A stretch of DNA of 64,000 bases, taken from Cytophagaceae bacterium. Its GTDB lineage: Bacteria > Bacteroidota > Bacteroidia > Cytophagales > UBA9547. The notes beneath the pieces are model-generated. The model made no database searches, was not told where the DNA came from, and saw only the letters and a list, made by a program, of their open reading frames with translations. Of this stretch, positions 8,890-18,331 are shown one piece after another. Each line of letters starts with the position of its first letter. Position 1 is the stretch's first letter. Made by a program: the position numbers and the translations under genes. The stretch covers positions 1-64,000 of the forward strand of contig JAIYAU010000041.1 in NCBI GenBank assembly GCA_027488865.1, in the 5' to 3' direction.

Positions 8890-9846
8890 TTAATTTTTTC
8901 TCGCTATTACTTTTAGGACGGAATTCACAATATCATTGGCCGTTAGACCATATTTTTTCATCAATTGATCAGGAGTACCGCTTTCACCAAAGGTGTCATT
9001 TACGGCCACCATTTCTTGAGGAGTAGGAGTATTTTTTGCTAAAAGACTTGCAACACTTTCTCCAAGTCCGCCTAACACATTATGTTCTTCCGCAGTTACC
9101 ACACATTTGGTTTTGCTTATCGACTTCAGTATAGCTTCGTCATCAAGAGGCTTAATGGTATGAATGTTTAATATTTCTACACTTATACCCTTTTCAGCAA
9201 GTTGTTCTCCAGCTAAAATGCTTTCCCATACCAAATGCCCTGTGGCAAGTATGGTTACGTCCGTTCCTTCATTTACCATCCAAGCCTTACCAATTTCAAA
9301 TTTTTGATCAGAAGGAGTAAAATTGGGTACGGTAGGTCTGCCAAATCGTAAATAAACCGGGCCTTCATAATCAGCAATAGCCAAGGTGGCAGCTTTGGTT
9401 TGATTATAGTCACATGGATTAATAACCACCATACCTGGAAGCATTTTCATCAATCCAATATCCTCTAGTATTTGATGCGTTGCACCATCTTCACCAAGGG
9501 TCAACCCTGCGTGGGAGGCACAAATTTTAACGTTTTTACCTGAATAAGCTACTGATTGTCTTATTTGGTCATAAACCCGTCCTGTTGAGAAATTAGCAAA
9601 GGTGCCTGTAAAAGGAATTTTACCTCCTATGGTCATTCCCGCTGCCAATCCTATCATATTGGCCTCAGCAATACCAACTTGAAAAAAACGCTCAGGAAAA
9701 TCTTTTTGAAAGGCATCCATTTTAAGAGAGCCAGTTAAGTCGGCACAAAGGGCTACCACATTTTCGTTTGACTTACCTAACTCGTGAAGACCCGCACCAA
9801 ACCCTGAACGTGTGTCGAGCTTTTCAGTAAATGTGTATTTTTTCAT
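8890..9846 (-). CDS. Transketolase C-terminal subunit (split transketolase)
   Basis: A 318-aa protein equal to the pyrimidine-binding and C-terminal domains of transketolase. The thiamine-activating Glu is E61 in VGIAEANMIG; SHAGLTLGEDGATHQ is the conserved His-containing loop; VNDTFGESGTPDQLM is the C-terminal domain signature. It moves two-carbon ketol units in the non-oxidative pentose phosphate pathway, but only when paired with an N-terminal subunit that binds the thiamine diphosphate. In Bacteroidota that subunit is usually the adjacent upstream gene; here the upstream neighbour is a lipoprotein, so the partner must be elsewhere. A TACTTTTG box (minus strand, 9930-9937) may be its promoter. 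Confidence 0.92.
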   Translation of the reverse strand: MKKYTFTEKLDTRSGFGAGLHELGKSNENVVALCADLTGSLKMDAFQKDFPERFFQVGIAEANMIGLAAGMTIGGKIPFTGTFANFSTGRVYDQIRQSVAYSGKNVKICASHAGLTLGEDGATHQILEDIGLMKMLPGMVVINPCDYNQTKAATLAIADYEGPVYLRFGRPTVPNFTPSDQKFEIGKAWMVNEGTDVTILATGHLVWESILAGEQLAEKGISVEILNIHTIKPLDDEAILKSISKTKCVVTAEEHNVLGGLGESVASLLAKNTPTPQEMVAVNDTFGESGTPDQLMKKYGLTANDIVNSVLKVIARKN

Positions 9847-9952
9847 TTGTTTGTAATATTTCTTTCAAAAGATTGTAAGGAGTAAACTAGTTTTTAAAGA
9901 TGTCCCAAGTCACAATAATTTCTTGGCGGCAAAAGTAAATAAAAAACCGGCT

Positions 9953-10579
9953 TTAATATAATTTTTTTAACCCATCAAATCGAATTTGATTTGTAATGTC
10001 CTTAAATTTAGCTTCATCCAATGTTGTGTCGCTGGAAATACTAATAAAATATCGTTCATATGCGTTTATTAAGATAACTGCCTTTTTAAGTGCGGCACTA
10101 TAAAAATATATCCCTTTTATACCTTTCTTAATTTTGAAGTTTTCTAAATCAGAAGTTGATTTATTGTTTTGGTATAAAGATTCCAGCGCTTGAAAAGAAG
10201 AACTAATGGTCAATTCCTTATCCTTAAATTTAGAAAGATCCATAATGTTAATACCAATCATTTTATCATCTTTGCGATAGATTTTAACAACTGATTGGTA
10301 AAAATTTTCATCTGATAAGGTCAAATCCGTATTCTTTGGTAAATCCGCAATATAATCGTAAATTTCATCTGGCAACACCCGCGAGAGGGAAGAATCTGCA
10401 ACTTTTTCGATGGTTTCTTCTGATGTTTTTCTTGATGTATCTTCTATAATTTCAGTTAGATTTAAGGTGTTTGCAGAGTCAAAAGGATCTTGGTTAGAAG
10501 CAGATTCAGTGTTATTTTTACAAGCCACCATGAGTATGATTGCTGTGAGTAAAAGTAAGTTGAGCACTCGTTTTTTCAT
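9953..10579 (-). CDS. Lipoprotein of unknown function
   Basis: The ATG at 10579 is chosen because it gives a proper lipoprotein signal, MKKRVLNLLLLTAIILMVAC, with the lipobox Cys at residue 20; the longer frame adds a non-signal extension. The product is 208 aa. The mature part begins with a Ser/Asn/Asp/Glu-rich linker (to about residue 80), then a compact alpha/beta domain of about 125 residues (KIYRKDDKMIGINIMDLSKF to the end). No enzyme motif is visible. It is divergent from rpsO and 106 bp upstream of the transketolase gene. Confidence 0.8.
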   Translation of the reverse strand: MKKRVLNLLLLTAIILMVACKNNTESASNQDPFDSANTLNLTEIIEDTSRKTSEETIEKVADSSLSRVLPDEIYDYIADLPKNTDLTLSDENFYQSVVKIYRKDDKMIGINIMDLSKFKDKELTISSSFQALESLYQNNKSTSDLENFKIKKGIKGIYFYSAALKKAVILINAYERYFISISSDTTLDEAKFKDITNQIRFDGLKKLY

Positions 10580-10655
10580 AAAAATCTTCCTTTTAGCACA
10601 AAACAACAACAAAAGCTCAAATATTGCAATATTATTAATTATTACCTATTAAGTA

Positions 10656-10687
10656 TTTGAAAATTGACAATTAAAGCACTAACTTTG
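10656..10687 (+). promoter_or_regulatory. rpsO promoter (Bacteroidota -33/-7 type)
   Basis: TTTG at 10656-10659 is followed after 20 bases by TAACTTTG (10680-10687), close to the consensus. It lies 26 bp before the rpsO ATG. Confidence 0.7.
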
Positions 10688-10713
10688 CAACTTGATTAAA
10701 AAACGGTTATACA

Positions 10714-10989
10714 ATGTCAATTACACAAGAAAGGAAAAAAGAAATTTTCCAAAAAAGCAGTTTACAGGGTTCTGCTACTGATACCGGGTCGGTAGAATCT
10801 CAAGTTTCATTATTTACTACACGTATAAATGAAATAACCCAACATTTAGCTACTAATAAAAAAGACAACAGCAGTCGTCTTGGCTTATTAAAATTGGTAG
10901 GAAAGAGAAGAAGGTTGTTAGATTATTTGCATAGAAAAGATATTACAAGATATCGTGCATTGATTGCGAAACTAGAACTCAGAAAATAA
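10714..10989 (+). CDS. rpsO: 30S ribosomal protein S15
   Basis: A 91-aa basic protein, the normal length for S15. It shows the conserved [19 protein letters not shown] and [19 protein letters not shown] segments, which contact helices of 16S rRNA in the small-subunit platform. It is followed by a terminator and then by pnp, the widespread rpsO-pnp order. Confidence 0.98.
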   Translation: MSITQERKKEIFQKSSLQGSATDTGSVESQVSLFTTRINEITQHLATNKKDNSSRLGLLKLVGKRRRLLDYLHRKDITRYRALIAKLELRK

Positions 10990-10997
10990 TCTCTGAA

Positions 10998-11026
10998 GAG
11001 GGAATCTTTTAGATTCCCTCTTTTTA
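10998..11026 (+). terminator. Rho-independent terminator after rpsO
   Basis: A 10-bp stem, GAGGGAATCT (10998-11007) with AGATTCCCTC (11011-11020), loop TTT, followed by TTTTTATT. It lies between rpsO and pnp and may attenuate rather than fully separate them. Confidence 0.85.
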
Positions 11027-11079
11027 TTCCTGTCCGTGCGCTCACCCGGCCATTCTAAACATTTTTATAAAAACACTCA

Positions 11080-13203
11080 ATGTTTCCAAACGTTATTACT
11101 AAGTCAATTACCCTACCAGATGGCAGGGTTGTTTCGATTGAAACAGGCAAACTCGCTAAACAAGCTGATGGTTCAGTTGTGTTGAAATGTGGAAATACCA
11201 TGTTATTAGCAACCATTTGCTCTAATAAAAGTGCAGCAGACAATGTTGATTTCCTGCCACTATCTGTAGATTACCTAGAAAAATTCGGCTCTGTGGGAAG
11301 ATTCCCAGGTGGCTTTATTAAAAGAGAAAGTCGTTTGTCAGAATATGAAATTTTGATAAGCAGACTAGTAGACAGGGCGCTTCGCCCTTTATTTCCTGAT
11401 GATTATCATGCAGATACCCAAGTAAATATCCAGTTGATTTCAGCAGATAAAGATGTATTGCCTGATGCTTTTGCGGCTTTAGCTGCATCTGCCGCTATTG
11501 CAGTTTCTGATGTTCCGTTTAATGGTCCAATCTCAGAAGTTAGGGTAATTAAAGAAGATGGCGTATTAAAAATAAATCCTACACCAAAAGAAATTCAAAA
11601 TGCTTCCTTAGAGCTAATCGTAGCTGCGTCTGCCAAAGATATTGTAATGGTGGAAGGCGAAGCTAAAGAAATATCTGAAGTAGAAATGTTGGAAGCACTT
11701 CAATTTGCTCACGAAGCTATAAGACAACAAATCAATCTTCAAATTGAACTAGCAGAGGCAGTAGGTGTAACAAAAAGAACTTATAACCACGAAAAATCAG
11801 ATGATGCTCTAAAAGAAAAAATGTGGGCAGAGTTATACAATAAGGCTTACGAAGTGGCCAAACGTTGTGAAACCAACAAAGCCAAACGTTCAGAAGGTTT
11901 TAAAACCATTAAAGATGAGTTTGTAGCTAGTTTACCTGCAGACCACGGTTATGACTCCTACCTTATTAGCAAATATTATCACGATATAGAAAAAGAGGCA
12001 GCACGCAATTTGGTACTTGACGATCGTATTAGATTGGATGGTCGTAAGTTGGATGAGATTCGTGCTATTTGGTGCGAAGTAAATTATTTACCTAGCACAC
12101 ATGGATCAGCCGTTTTCACTAGAGGAGAAACTCAGTCCCTTACTTCAGTTACATTAGGTACCAAACTAGACGAACAAAGTTTTGATAGCCCAATGAACAC
12201 AGGTTCTGCGAAATTCATGTTACATTATAATTTCCCTTCTTTCTCAACTGGAGAAGTAAGACCTAACCGTGCGCCTGGACGTAGGGAAATAGGACATGGT
12301 AACTTGGCTCAGCGAGGCCTTAAAATGGTAATGCCGCCTGATGCTGAAAATCCATATACAGTTCGAGTAGTTTCGGATATTTTAGAATCTAATGGTTCTT
12401 CATCTATGGCTACTGTTTGTGCTGGAGCTCTTGCTTTGATGGACGCAGGTATTCAAATAAGCAGACCAGTTTCTGGTATTGCTATGGGTTTGATCACCAA
12501 AGGTGCAAAATACGCAGTGTTATCTGATATTTTAGGTGATGAAGATCATTTAGGAGATATGGACTTTAAGGTGGTTGGTACTGAAAAGGGTATCACAGCT
12601 TGCCAAATGGACATAAAAGTAGATGGCTTGTCTTATCAAATACTGGAAGAGGCGCTTAATCAAGCGAAAGCTGGTAGATTACATATTTTAGGAGAAATGA
12701 GTAAGGTGATTACCGTACCTAATGTAGATTTAAAAGCACACACACCAAGATCTACTACTATTAAAATAGACAAGGATCAAATTGGTGCAGTTATCGGGCC
12801 AGGTGGTAAAATTGTTCAAGATATACAAAAATCAACTGGTGCCACTGTTGTAATTGAAGAGGTAGACAATAATGGTCTAGTACACATTTTTGCTGCTGAT
12901 AAAACAGTAATGGAAGCTGCGGTAAGGAGAGTAAAAGGAATAGTTGCGCTACCAGAAGTAGGTGAAGTATACGAAGGCAAAGTGAAATCAATAGCCCCTT
13001 ACGGTGCATTTGTTGAGTTTATGCCAGGTAAAGATGGCCTATTACACATTTCAGAAATTAAGTGGGAAAGGCTTGAAACTATGGATGGTGTGTTGGAAGA
13101 AGGAGAATCAATCTCCGTAAAACTAGTCGAAATTGATAAAAAGACTGGCAAATTTAGGTTATCACGGAAAGTATTGATTCCAAAACCTGAATCAATTAAT
13201 TAA
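11080..13203 (+). CDS. pnp: Polyribonucleotide nucleotidyltransferase (PNPase)
   Basis: A 707-aa PNPase of full length. It has two RNase PH-type domains (about 15-145 and 320-460; [17 protein letters not shown] and [20 protein letters not shown] are the active-site regions), a linking helical domain, a KH domain (about 555-615, [15 protein letters not shown]) and an S1 domain (about 625-695, [20 protein letters not shown]). It degrades RNA 3'-5' by phosphorolysis in the cytoplasm and can add tails in reverse. Its position after rpsO is the conserved arrangement. Confidence 0.98.
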   Translation: MFPNVITKSITLPDGRVVSIETGKLAKQADGSVVLKCGNTMLLATICSNKSAADNVDFLPLSVDYLEKFGSVGRFPGGFIKRESRLSEYEILISRLVDRALRPLFPDDYHADTQVNIQLISADKDVLPDAFAALAASAAIAVSDVPFNGPISEVRVIKEDGVLKINPTPKEIQNASLELIVAASAKDIVMVEGEAKEISEVEMLEALQFAHEAIRQQINLQIELAEAVGVTKRTYNHEKSDDALKEKMWAELYNKAYEVAKRCETNKAKRSEGFKTIKDEFVASLPADHGYDSYLISKYYHDIEKEAARNLVLDDRIRLDGRKLDEIRAIWCEVNYLPSTHGSAVFTRGETQSLTSVTLGTKLDEQSFDSPMNTGSAKFMLHYNFPSFSTGEVRPNRAPGRREIGHGNLAQRGLKMVMPPDAENPYTVRVVSDILESNGSSSMATVCAGALALMDAGIQISRPVSGIAMGLITKGAKYAVLSDILGDEDHLGDMDFKVVGTEKGITACQMDIKVDGLSYQILEEALNQAKAGRLHILGEMSKVITVPNVDLKAHTPRSTTIKIDKDQIGAVIGPGGKIVQDIQKSTGATVVIEEVDNNGLVHIFAADKTVMEAAVRRVKGIVALPEVGEVYEGKVKSIAPYGAFVEFMPGKDGLLHISEIKWERLETMDGVLEEGESISVKLVEIDKKTGKFRLSRKVLIPKPESIN

Positions 13204-13333
13204 GAGTTCTTTAGGTTATCTATCATATAATGAAATGAAAAGAATCATAATGAAACTTTTTGCCTTATTAATATGTAAAAGAACGAACTAGTATAACAAT
13301 TATTAAGCTGCTTAAGAACCGTATAAGTAATAA

Positions 13334-14197
13334 ATGAGACAGTTAAAAATAAGTAAACAAATTACCAACAGAGAAAGTCAATCTCTAGACAAGTATCTTC
13401 AAGAAATTGGAAAGGTAGATTTGTTAACACCTGAAGAAGAAGTAGAATTAGCTAAGAGGATTAGAGAGGGTGATCAGTTGGCATTAGAAAAACTCACCAA
13501 AGCCAATTTGCGCTTTGTGGTGTCTGTGGCAAAACAATATCAAAATCAAGGTTTGTCGTTAGGTGATTTAATCAACGAAGGTAATTTAGGATTAATAAAA
13601 GCTGCACAAAGATTTGATGAAACCAGGGGTTTTAAATTTATATCTTATGCAGTGTGGTGGATTCGTCAATCTATCTTACAAGCATTAGCAGAGCAATCTC
13701 GTATTGTGAGATTGCCATTAAACCGAGTTGGTTCTTTAAATAAAATTTCCAAAACGTTTTCTGAATTAGAGCAAAAGTTTGAAAGAGAGCCATCACCAGA
13801 TGAGTTGGCTGAAGTACTTGAAGTTTCTACCTCAGAAGTAGTAGATACATTGAAAATTTCTGGAAGACACGTATCAATGGATGCTCCATTTGTACAAGGC
13901 GAAGAAAACAGTTTATTGGACGTTTTAGAGAATGACTCTGAAGACACCCCAGATTCTGGATTAATAAATGACTCTTTAAGAAAAGAGGTACAAAGAGCCT
14001 TATCTACTTTAACCCAAAGAGAGGCAGACGTTATTACTTTGTACTTCGGCTTAAATGGTGAACATGCTATGACTTTGGAAGAGATAGGTGAAAAATTTAA
14101 TTTAACTCGCGAACGTGTGCGTCAAATCAAAGAAAAAGCAATTAGAAGACTTAGACATACTTCTAGAAGTAAAGCTTTAAAACCTTATTTAGGGTAA
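13334..14197 (+). CDS. rpoD: Primary sigma factor, RpoD/SigA family (short Bacteroidota form)
   Basis: A 287-aa sigma-70 protein lacking the long region 1.1 and non-conserved insert of proteobacterial RpoD, which is normal for Bacteroidota. Region 1.2 starts at about residue 17 ([18 protein letters not shown]), region 2 has [19 protein letters not shown] and [17 protein letters not shown], and region 4 ends with [22 protein letters not shown]. It directs RNA polymerase to the TTTG / TAnnTTTG promoters seen in this window. Confidence 0.97.
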   Translation: MRQLKISKQITNRESQSLDKYLQEIGKVDLLTPEEEVELAKRIREGDQLALEKLTKANLRFVVSVAKQYQNQGLSLGDLINEGNLGLIKAAQRFDETRGFKFISYAVWWIRQSILQALAEQSRIVRLPLNRVGSLNKISKTFSELEQKFEREPSPDELAEVLEVSTSEVVDTLKISGRHVSMDAPFVQGEENSLLDVLENDSEDTPDSGLINDSLRKEVQRALSTLTQREADVITLYFGLNGEHAMTLEEIGEKFNLTRERVRQIKEKAIRRLRHTSRSKALKPYLG

Positions 14198-14232
14198 TAA
14201 CCACACGATAGTTTGAATATAATTCAACCAAA

Positions 14233-14262
14233 GGGGCTGTCCAAAACGGATAGCCTTTTTTA
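14233..14262 (+). terminator. Rho-independent terminator after rpoD
   Basis: GGCTGTCC (14235-14242) pairs with GGATAGCC (14248-14255), with one G-T pair, followed by a run of six T. Confidence 0.8.
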
Positions 14263-14780
14263 TTTATTACACATTTAAAGTACATTATTTTAACTTTTGG
14301 TATAATATTATTTAAGCATAGTTGAGCAAATAATTATCCATAAATCTTTACAAATAAAAATATGTTAATTTATGTTGTATTATTATAAAACGGAAAAGGA
14401 TTGTTAAATATAGTTTTGAGATAAATAATATTTTGTAGGCTAATGCACAAAAAAGCTGGTGAAACCTTTATAATAAAATGAATTTCATAGCTTTACATAA
14501 TACTAAACAATATGATTACAAGGAAGTTTCCATATTGACAAAGATGTTCAGTTTTTGGTGGCTCGAATTTTTTACAAGTAAAAAAGTTAATCTATTGTTT
14601 ACCAAAGTCTATTGAGCTGGTAACCTCCTGATAAATGCCATAACACCTACAAATTACTTTAGCCAAACACCATTAAAGGCCTAAAACACAATAAATAAGT
14701 TTATTGCTACATACCTTTAGTACCGATATGATAATTTTCAATTCTTCATTGATTTTTCTTTTCATAAATAAGGAAATTTT
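14263..14780. other. AT-rich intergenic region, no gene seen
   Basis: About 500 bases with dense stops in all frames. Nothing beyond the promoter-like element at its right end was recognised. Confidence 0.5.
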
Positions 14781-14788
14781 TAACTTTG
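14781..14788 (+). promoter_or_regulatory. -7 promoter element
   Basis: TAACTTTG, 25 bp before the ATG of the secreted ASH-type protein, matches the TAnnTTTG consensus. No clear -33 box at the usual distance. Confidence 0.45.
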
Positions 14789-14813
14789 TTGAAAATTAAA
14801 TCTTTTAACAAAT

Positions 14814-15572
14814 ATGAAAAAAAATTTACTAATCATTTTTAGCCTTATTTCATTGGCCGTTTTAGCCCAATCCGCCATTTCTGTGAGTCCTGCTAATATT
14901 TCATTTGGCGATGTAGCCATAGGTAGCGATGCCTCAAAGACGATTACAATCAAGAACAATACGAGTTCTTCTGTAGGCATCAGTATAGGTGGTGTTACTA
15001 GTTTTGTTCCACCTAATAGTTCCTTACCGTCATGCGCACCTGTGTTAAATAATAATTTCATATATATAGACGGAGAAACTGTAGGTACGGTACCTGCAAA
15101 TGATTCGGTGATGTTAATGGTGAAATTTGCACCAAAGGCGTACGAATATTATTTTGGAATCCCAATATGTATCCCAATGGGTATAGGTATGCCGTGTCAG
15201 CCTATGCCACCGATGTGTTCACCAATGCAAGCAACAGGCCTAGGTAATTATAGCGCACAAATCACAATTTCTCAAACAGGCACAAGTTTGTCATTTACTA
15301 TTCCAATGGGAGGAAAAGGTGCTACTCTAACAAACATAGAATCTCAAGAGCAAAACACTGTTAATGGGGTATATCCTAATCCTGCCACAGAAACCATCTA
15401 CTTACCTACCAATTATGTTTTTGTTGGTCTTCAAAACGCACTTGGAAATAGAATAATGGTAGATGCTCCTGTGAATGGCACTATGAATGTCTCTCAACTT
15501 CCATCTGGTATTTATACTATGGAATTGTTGAATGGTGACAAGAAAATTGTGCACAAACTCGTTAAAAACTAA
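14814..15572 (+). CDS. Secreted ASH/SPD-2-type protein with T9SS sorting domain
   Basis: A 252-aa protein with a Sec signal peptide (cleavage near VLAQS). Residues about 22-125 look like an ASH (ASPM/SPD-2/Hydin) immunoglobulin-like domain: SPANISFGDVAIGSDASKTI and NDSVMLMVKFAPK are typical strands. An insert at about 118-140 is unusually rich in Met, Pro, Cys and Ile (PICIPMGIGMPCQPMPPMCS). The last about 75 residues (GVYPNPATETIYLP to HKLVKN) are a T9SS type A sorting domain. It is expected on the cell surface or outside. The role is unknown; the Cys/Met cluster could bind metal or form disulfides (speculation). Confidence 0.82.
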   Translation: MKKNLLIIFSLISLAVLAQSAISVSPANISFGDVAIGSDASKTITIKNNTSSSVGISIGGVTSFVPPNSSLPSCAPVLNNNFIYIDGETVGTVPANDSVMLMVKFAPKAYEYYFGIPICIPMGIGMPCQPMPPMCSPMQATGLGNYSAQITISQTGTSLSFTIPMGGKGATLTNIESQEQNTVNGVYPNPATETIYLPTNYVFVGLQNALGNRIMVDAPVNGTMNVSQLPSGIYTMELLNGDKKIVHKLVKN

Positions 15573-15578
15573 ACATAA

Positions 15579-15664
15579 AGGTAAGGTTCAAGGAGATGGA
15601 TACTGGGTTTGCATGTTCAATTTGAAAATCATTATCATAACACCTTGAATCTTACCTCTTTTTT
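15579..15664 (+). terminator. Long inverted repeat, possible terminator
   Basis: AGGTAAGGTTCAAGG (15579-15593) pairs with CCTTGAATCTTACCT (15643-15657) with one mismatch and is followed by CTTTTTT. The 49-base loop is long for a terminator, so this could also be the pair of ends of a small vanished element. Confidence 0.5.
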
Positions 15665-15694
15665 ATATTAATGGCTTTATCATTGCCATAAAGT

Positions 15695-15790
15695 GCGAAA
15701 GTTCACTTACGTACCCAAAACAAAGAAATAACTCGGTTTCGAAAGTTGCAGTCCAATACCTTTTGGATAGGCGTTGATGCAGTTGAAATT
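15695..15790. repeat. Family B repeat, diverged copy
   Basis: Begins GTTCACTTACGTACCCAAAA (15701-15720) and ends with CCAATACC and GGCGTTGATGCAG. The first half matches copies at 34435, 44733 and 46690; the second half matches 17421 and 34435. It lies in the 440-base gap between two genes; no real gene is seen here. Confidence 0.65.
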
Positions 15791-16013
15791 TTGGCTCATT
15801 ATGCAGAATATTGTTAAGGGAAGTGAAAGTTGCTAGTGCTGTCCCTGCAAAAAATAATAAAACTTCAGAATAACTTTTGGGGCCAAACACCAATAACTGC
15901 GGGAAATTGAGGTAGAAAGTCGCGTTGCAAATGTTGCACTCGATTATCCGCGTTGGAAACGCAGACTATAGGGAGGAAGCTTTGCCTTAGGCTGTTATTG
16001 GATTGGACATAGT

Positions 16014-16997
16014 TTATTCTTTTAACATCAGTTCGGTGTTAGTGGCCCAAAGTCCAAAATATGGGTTTTTAGTGTCTGTTCGTTTCAATAAAACTAAGAA
16101 TGGTTTGTCGAAAATCATTTTCTTTGGTTTTGGTTTTTCATATTCTTCTTCCATCGATTCTGTTTTAAGTGCAATTTCCTCTTCACTTTCAATTTCTGCA
16201 CCAATTTCGTCCAAAACAAATGCGGTTCTTTGCCAAGCACATTCTATTTCAAAATTTTGCTTTTTTGATTTGAATTTGTTCCCTTCTAATGTTGTGTAAT
16301 TTGTCTTAATGTTGAAATTGAATTTTGGTATGATTACTACATCCTCTTCACTATAAAAATATTTCCAATTTATTTTTTCGTTCTTCTTTTCAGTCTTTCC
16401 AATTTTGGTCAGTTTTTCAATTTCCTTTGCCATATGGCCAATTGATTTGAAACTACCTTCAGTCTTAAACAAAATAATTTCATGTTCTTTGTCTTTTGGC
16501 AATAATTTGATAATAAAGTTATTGTCATTTTTGTAATAAACTATATTGACAATATTCAATTGCTCGTAACTATCATAACCATAAACACCAAATGAAGATA
16601 CTTTTTGTCCGTCAAAAGTCAGCTTATTATTGAAACTTTGGAGTTTGAATTCAAAGGGTAAGGATTTGTTAAATTCCGCTTTGGCTTTAATTGCTCCACC
16701 TTCAACTTCACCACTAACTTTATATTCATTAGATTTTAAAACATTTTTAAAAGAAGTTGATTTGTTAAGTAAGACCAAGTCAACGTGTTGTTTCGAAATA
16801 GTTAAAGGTGAGTTAATCTGTTTTCTTATTTCGTCCCAAGCAAAAAGTAATGTTGCACAATAAACAGCGTTTTTGTTATTAGAAATTTTATTCTCTAGTG
16901 TTGGAATAAACTGCGTGTTTTTAAATTCTGAAAGGTTTTTAACTTCTTTAAATTTCCTTTCTTTCTCGCAACTAAAAAATATTGTACAGATAAGCAT
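16014..16997 (-). CDS. Putative lipoprotein of unknown function
   Basis: An open frame of 348 codons runs from a TTG at 17060, but a -7-like TATATTTG (minus strand, 17058-17065) overlaps that TTG, so the first ATG at 16997 is preferred here (327 aa). Its N-terminus is MLICTIFFSC with a lipobox-like Cys at residue 10. The signal is short, so an intermediate non-ATG start remains possible. The body is Lys/Glu/Phe-rich and mixed alpha/beta, with no recognised motif, and ends with GLWATNTELMLKE. The gene stands alone between two repeat-bearing gaps and may be a recently acquired single gene. Confidence 0.65.
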   Translation of the reverse strand: MLICTIFFSCEKERKFKEVKNLSEFKNTQFIPTLENKISNNKNAVYCATLLFAWDEIRKQINSPLTISKQHVDLVLLNKSTSFKNVLKSNEYKVSGEVEGGAIKAKAEFNKSLPFEFKLQSFNNKLTFDGQKVSSFGVYGYDSYEQLNIVNIVYYKNDNNFIIKLLPKDKEHEIILFKTEGSFKSIGHMAKEIEKLTKIGKTEKKNEKINWKYFYSEEDVVIIPKFNFNIKTNYTTLEGNKFKSKKQNFEIECAWQRTAFVLDEIGAEIESEEEIALKTESMEEEYEKPKPKKMIFDKPFLVLLKRTDTKNPYFGLWATNTELMLKE

Positions 16998-17057
16998 CCC
17001 TAAGATTTGGGTCTGTTTCTTTATAATTCTTGTGATTAAAGGGCGATATTTTTCAAA

Positions 17058-17065
17058 CAAATATA
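17058..17065 (-). promoter_or_regulatory. -7 promoter element of the putative lipoprotein gene
   Basis: CAAATATA on the plus strand reads TATATTTG on the minus strand, matching TAnnTTTG. It would give a leader of about 50 bases before the ATG at 16997. Confidence 0.4.
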
Positions 17066-17159
17066 TCTTATTAGTTCAATTATCCATTGTTAAAAATAGC
17101 AAGCTAAATATCAATCAAATTGTACTTTTCTCATAATTCTTCGCAATAAATATAATTTT

Positions 17160-17214
17160 CATCTTCCGAGCATCTTCCGAGTATCTTCCAAGAGTCTTCC
17201 ATGCATCTTATAAT
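17160..17214. repeat. 11-bp tandem repeat, about five units
   Basis: Two exact units CATCTTCCGAG are followed by TATCTTCCAAG, AGTCTTCCATG and the start of a further unit (CATCTTATAAT). Units decay from left to right. It lies in the gap between the lipoprotein gene and the LytTR regulator. Confidence 0.75.
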
Positions 17215-17420
17215 TGGATATTTTTTAGGGAGTGGCTCGAACTAACAACTATTAATTTTACAAAATATTTATTATCTAATTCGCATTATCTAGCTAGTTT
17301 GAAACTTAAATTAAAATCTAACAATGCAGGAATGGACATAGGTGGTAAAGTGTCACTGCTATCAAAAATGAATGATTAGACAGCTAGTCGTGAAACATCA
17401 CAAGAAGATCTTTAATCCGA

Positions 17421-17480
17421 ATTTGCACTCCAATACCGTTTGAATAGGCGTTGATACATTTGTGATGTTGGGGCTTTATG
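17421..17480. repeat. Family B repeat, right half only
   Basis: ATTTGCACTCCAATACCG followed by TTTGAATAGGCGTTGATACA matches the second half of the 15.7 and 34.4 kb copies; the GTACCCAAAAC half is absent. The rest of the 17066-17575 gap holds only the tandem repeat and AT-rich sequence. Confidence 0.6.
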
Positions 17481-17575
17481 CAGGATTATTGTCAAGGTAA
17501 AGTTGATAACCAACGACAACTCCTCCTTAAAAAGAAGGGAAAACGGCATTCATAAAGAACAAAAGTTAACATATC

Positions 17576-18322
17576 TTACTTAAACTTTTCTAAAAATTCA
17601 TCTTTTTTGGTCACGGCTACATCAATTTCAGAATTGTCGGTCATTACTACGGAACCGCCTTTGCCTTTTCTATAACGCTTTACATATTGTAGGTTGATCA
17701 AGTGCGACTTGTGTACCCGCATAAAACCCATTTCAGTTAAAATATTTTCATAAAACTTTAAGGTACGGCAGATTAAAGCTTGTTTGCCATCTACAAAAAA
17801 GAATGCGGTAAAATTGTCGTTGGCTTCACACCTTACAATGTCTTTTACTTGTACTACCTCAAAACCATCCAAAATAGGCAACACCAGTTTATATAGTTGC
17901 TTATTTGCCAAATGGATATTGTCTATCAGTATTTGGGTATGCACACTTGGCTTATTACTTTCTTTGTTTGCTTTGACTTTATCAATAGCTAGTACAAGTT
18001 CATCTATGTCAATGGGTTTAAGAATATAATAAGCTGCGCTGCAATTAAGCGCTTGAATGGCATAATGACTGTAGGCAGTAACAAAAATGGTCTCAAAATT
18101 AATTTCTGAAAGTTGCTCTAGTAAATCAAAAGCATTGCCAAAAGGCATTTCAATATCTAAAAAAACAACATCAGGCTGCAAAGCAGGGATTAAGGTGAGA
18201 GCAGTTCTTAAAGAATCAGCCTCCCCTATTACCAAAACATCTTCACAATACTTAGAAAGATAATTTCTTAAGGTCTCTCTACTTGCGAGCTCGTCATCAA
18301 CTATTACTGCCTTTAATTGCAT
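17576..18322 (-). CDS. LytTR-type response regulator
   Basis: A 248-aa two-domain regulator. The receiver (residues about 3-118) has the acidic pair D9/D10, the phosphorylated Asp D56 in VVFLDIEMP, and Lys in ILKPID. The LytTR DNA-binding domain is at about 148-246 (FEVVQVKDIVRCEANDN, GFMRVHKSHLINLQYVKRY). It starts 9 bp after the sensor kinase gene ends, so they form one operon and a cognate pair. LytTR proteins bind paired direct repeats; no site was identified here. Confidence 0.95.
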   Translation of the reverse strand: MQLKAVIVDDELASRETLRNYLSKYCEDVLVIGEADSLRTALTLIPALQPDVVFLDIEMPFGNAFDLLEQLSEINFETIFVTAYSHYAIQALNCSAAYYILKPIDIDELVLAIDKVKANKESNKPSVHTQILIDNIHLANKQLYKLVLPILDGFEVVQVKDIVRCEANDNFTAFFFVDGKQALICRTLKFYENILTEMGFMRVHKSHLINLQYVKRYRKGKGGSVVMTDNSEIDVAVTKKDEFLEKFK

Positions 18323-18331
18323 ATGTATTGA

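Noticed and set aside
13666-13947. 93-codon minus-strand frame inside rpoD
   Set aside because: Antisense to a highly conserved essential gene; no independent start signals.
15663-15893. 76-codon minus-strand frame in the 15.7 kb gap
   Set aside because: It overlaps the family B repeat, does not match the frames of other B copies, and has no recognisable domain.
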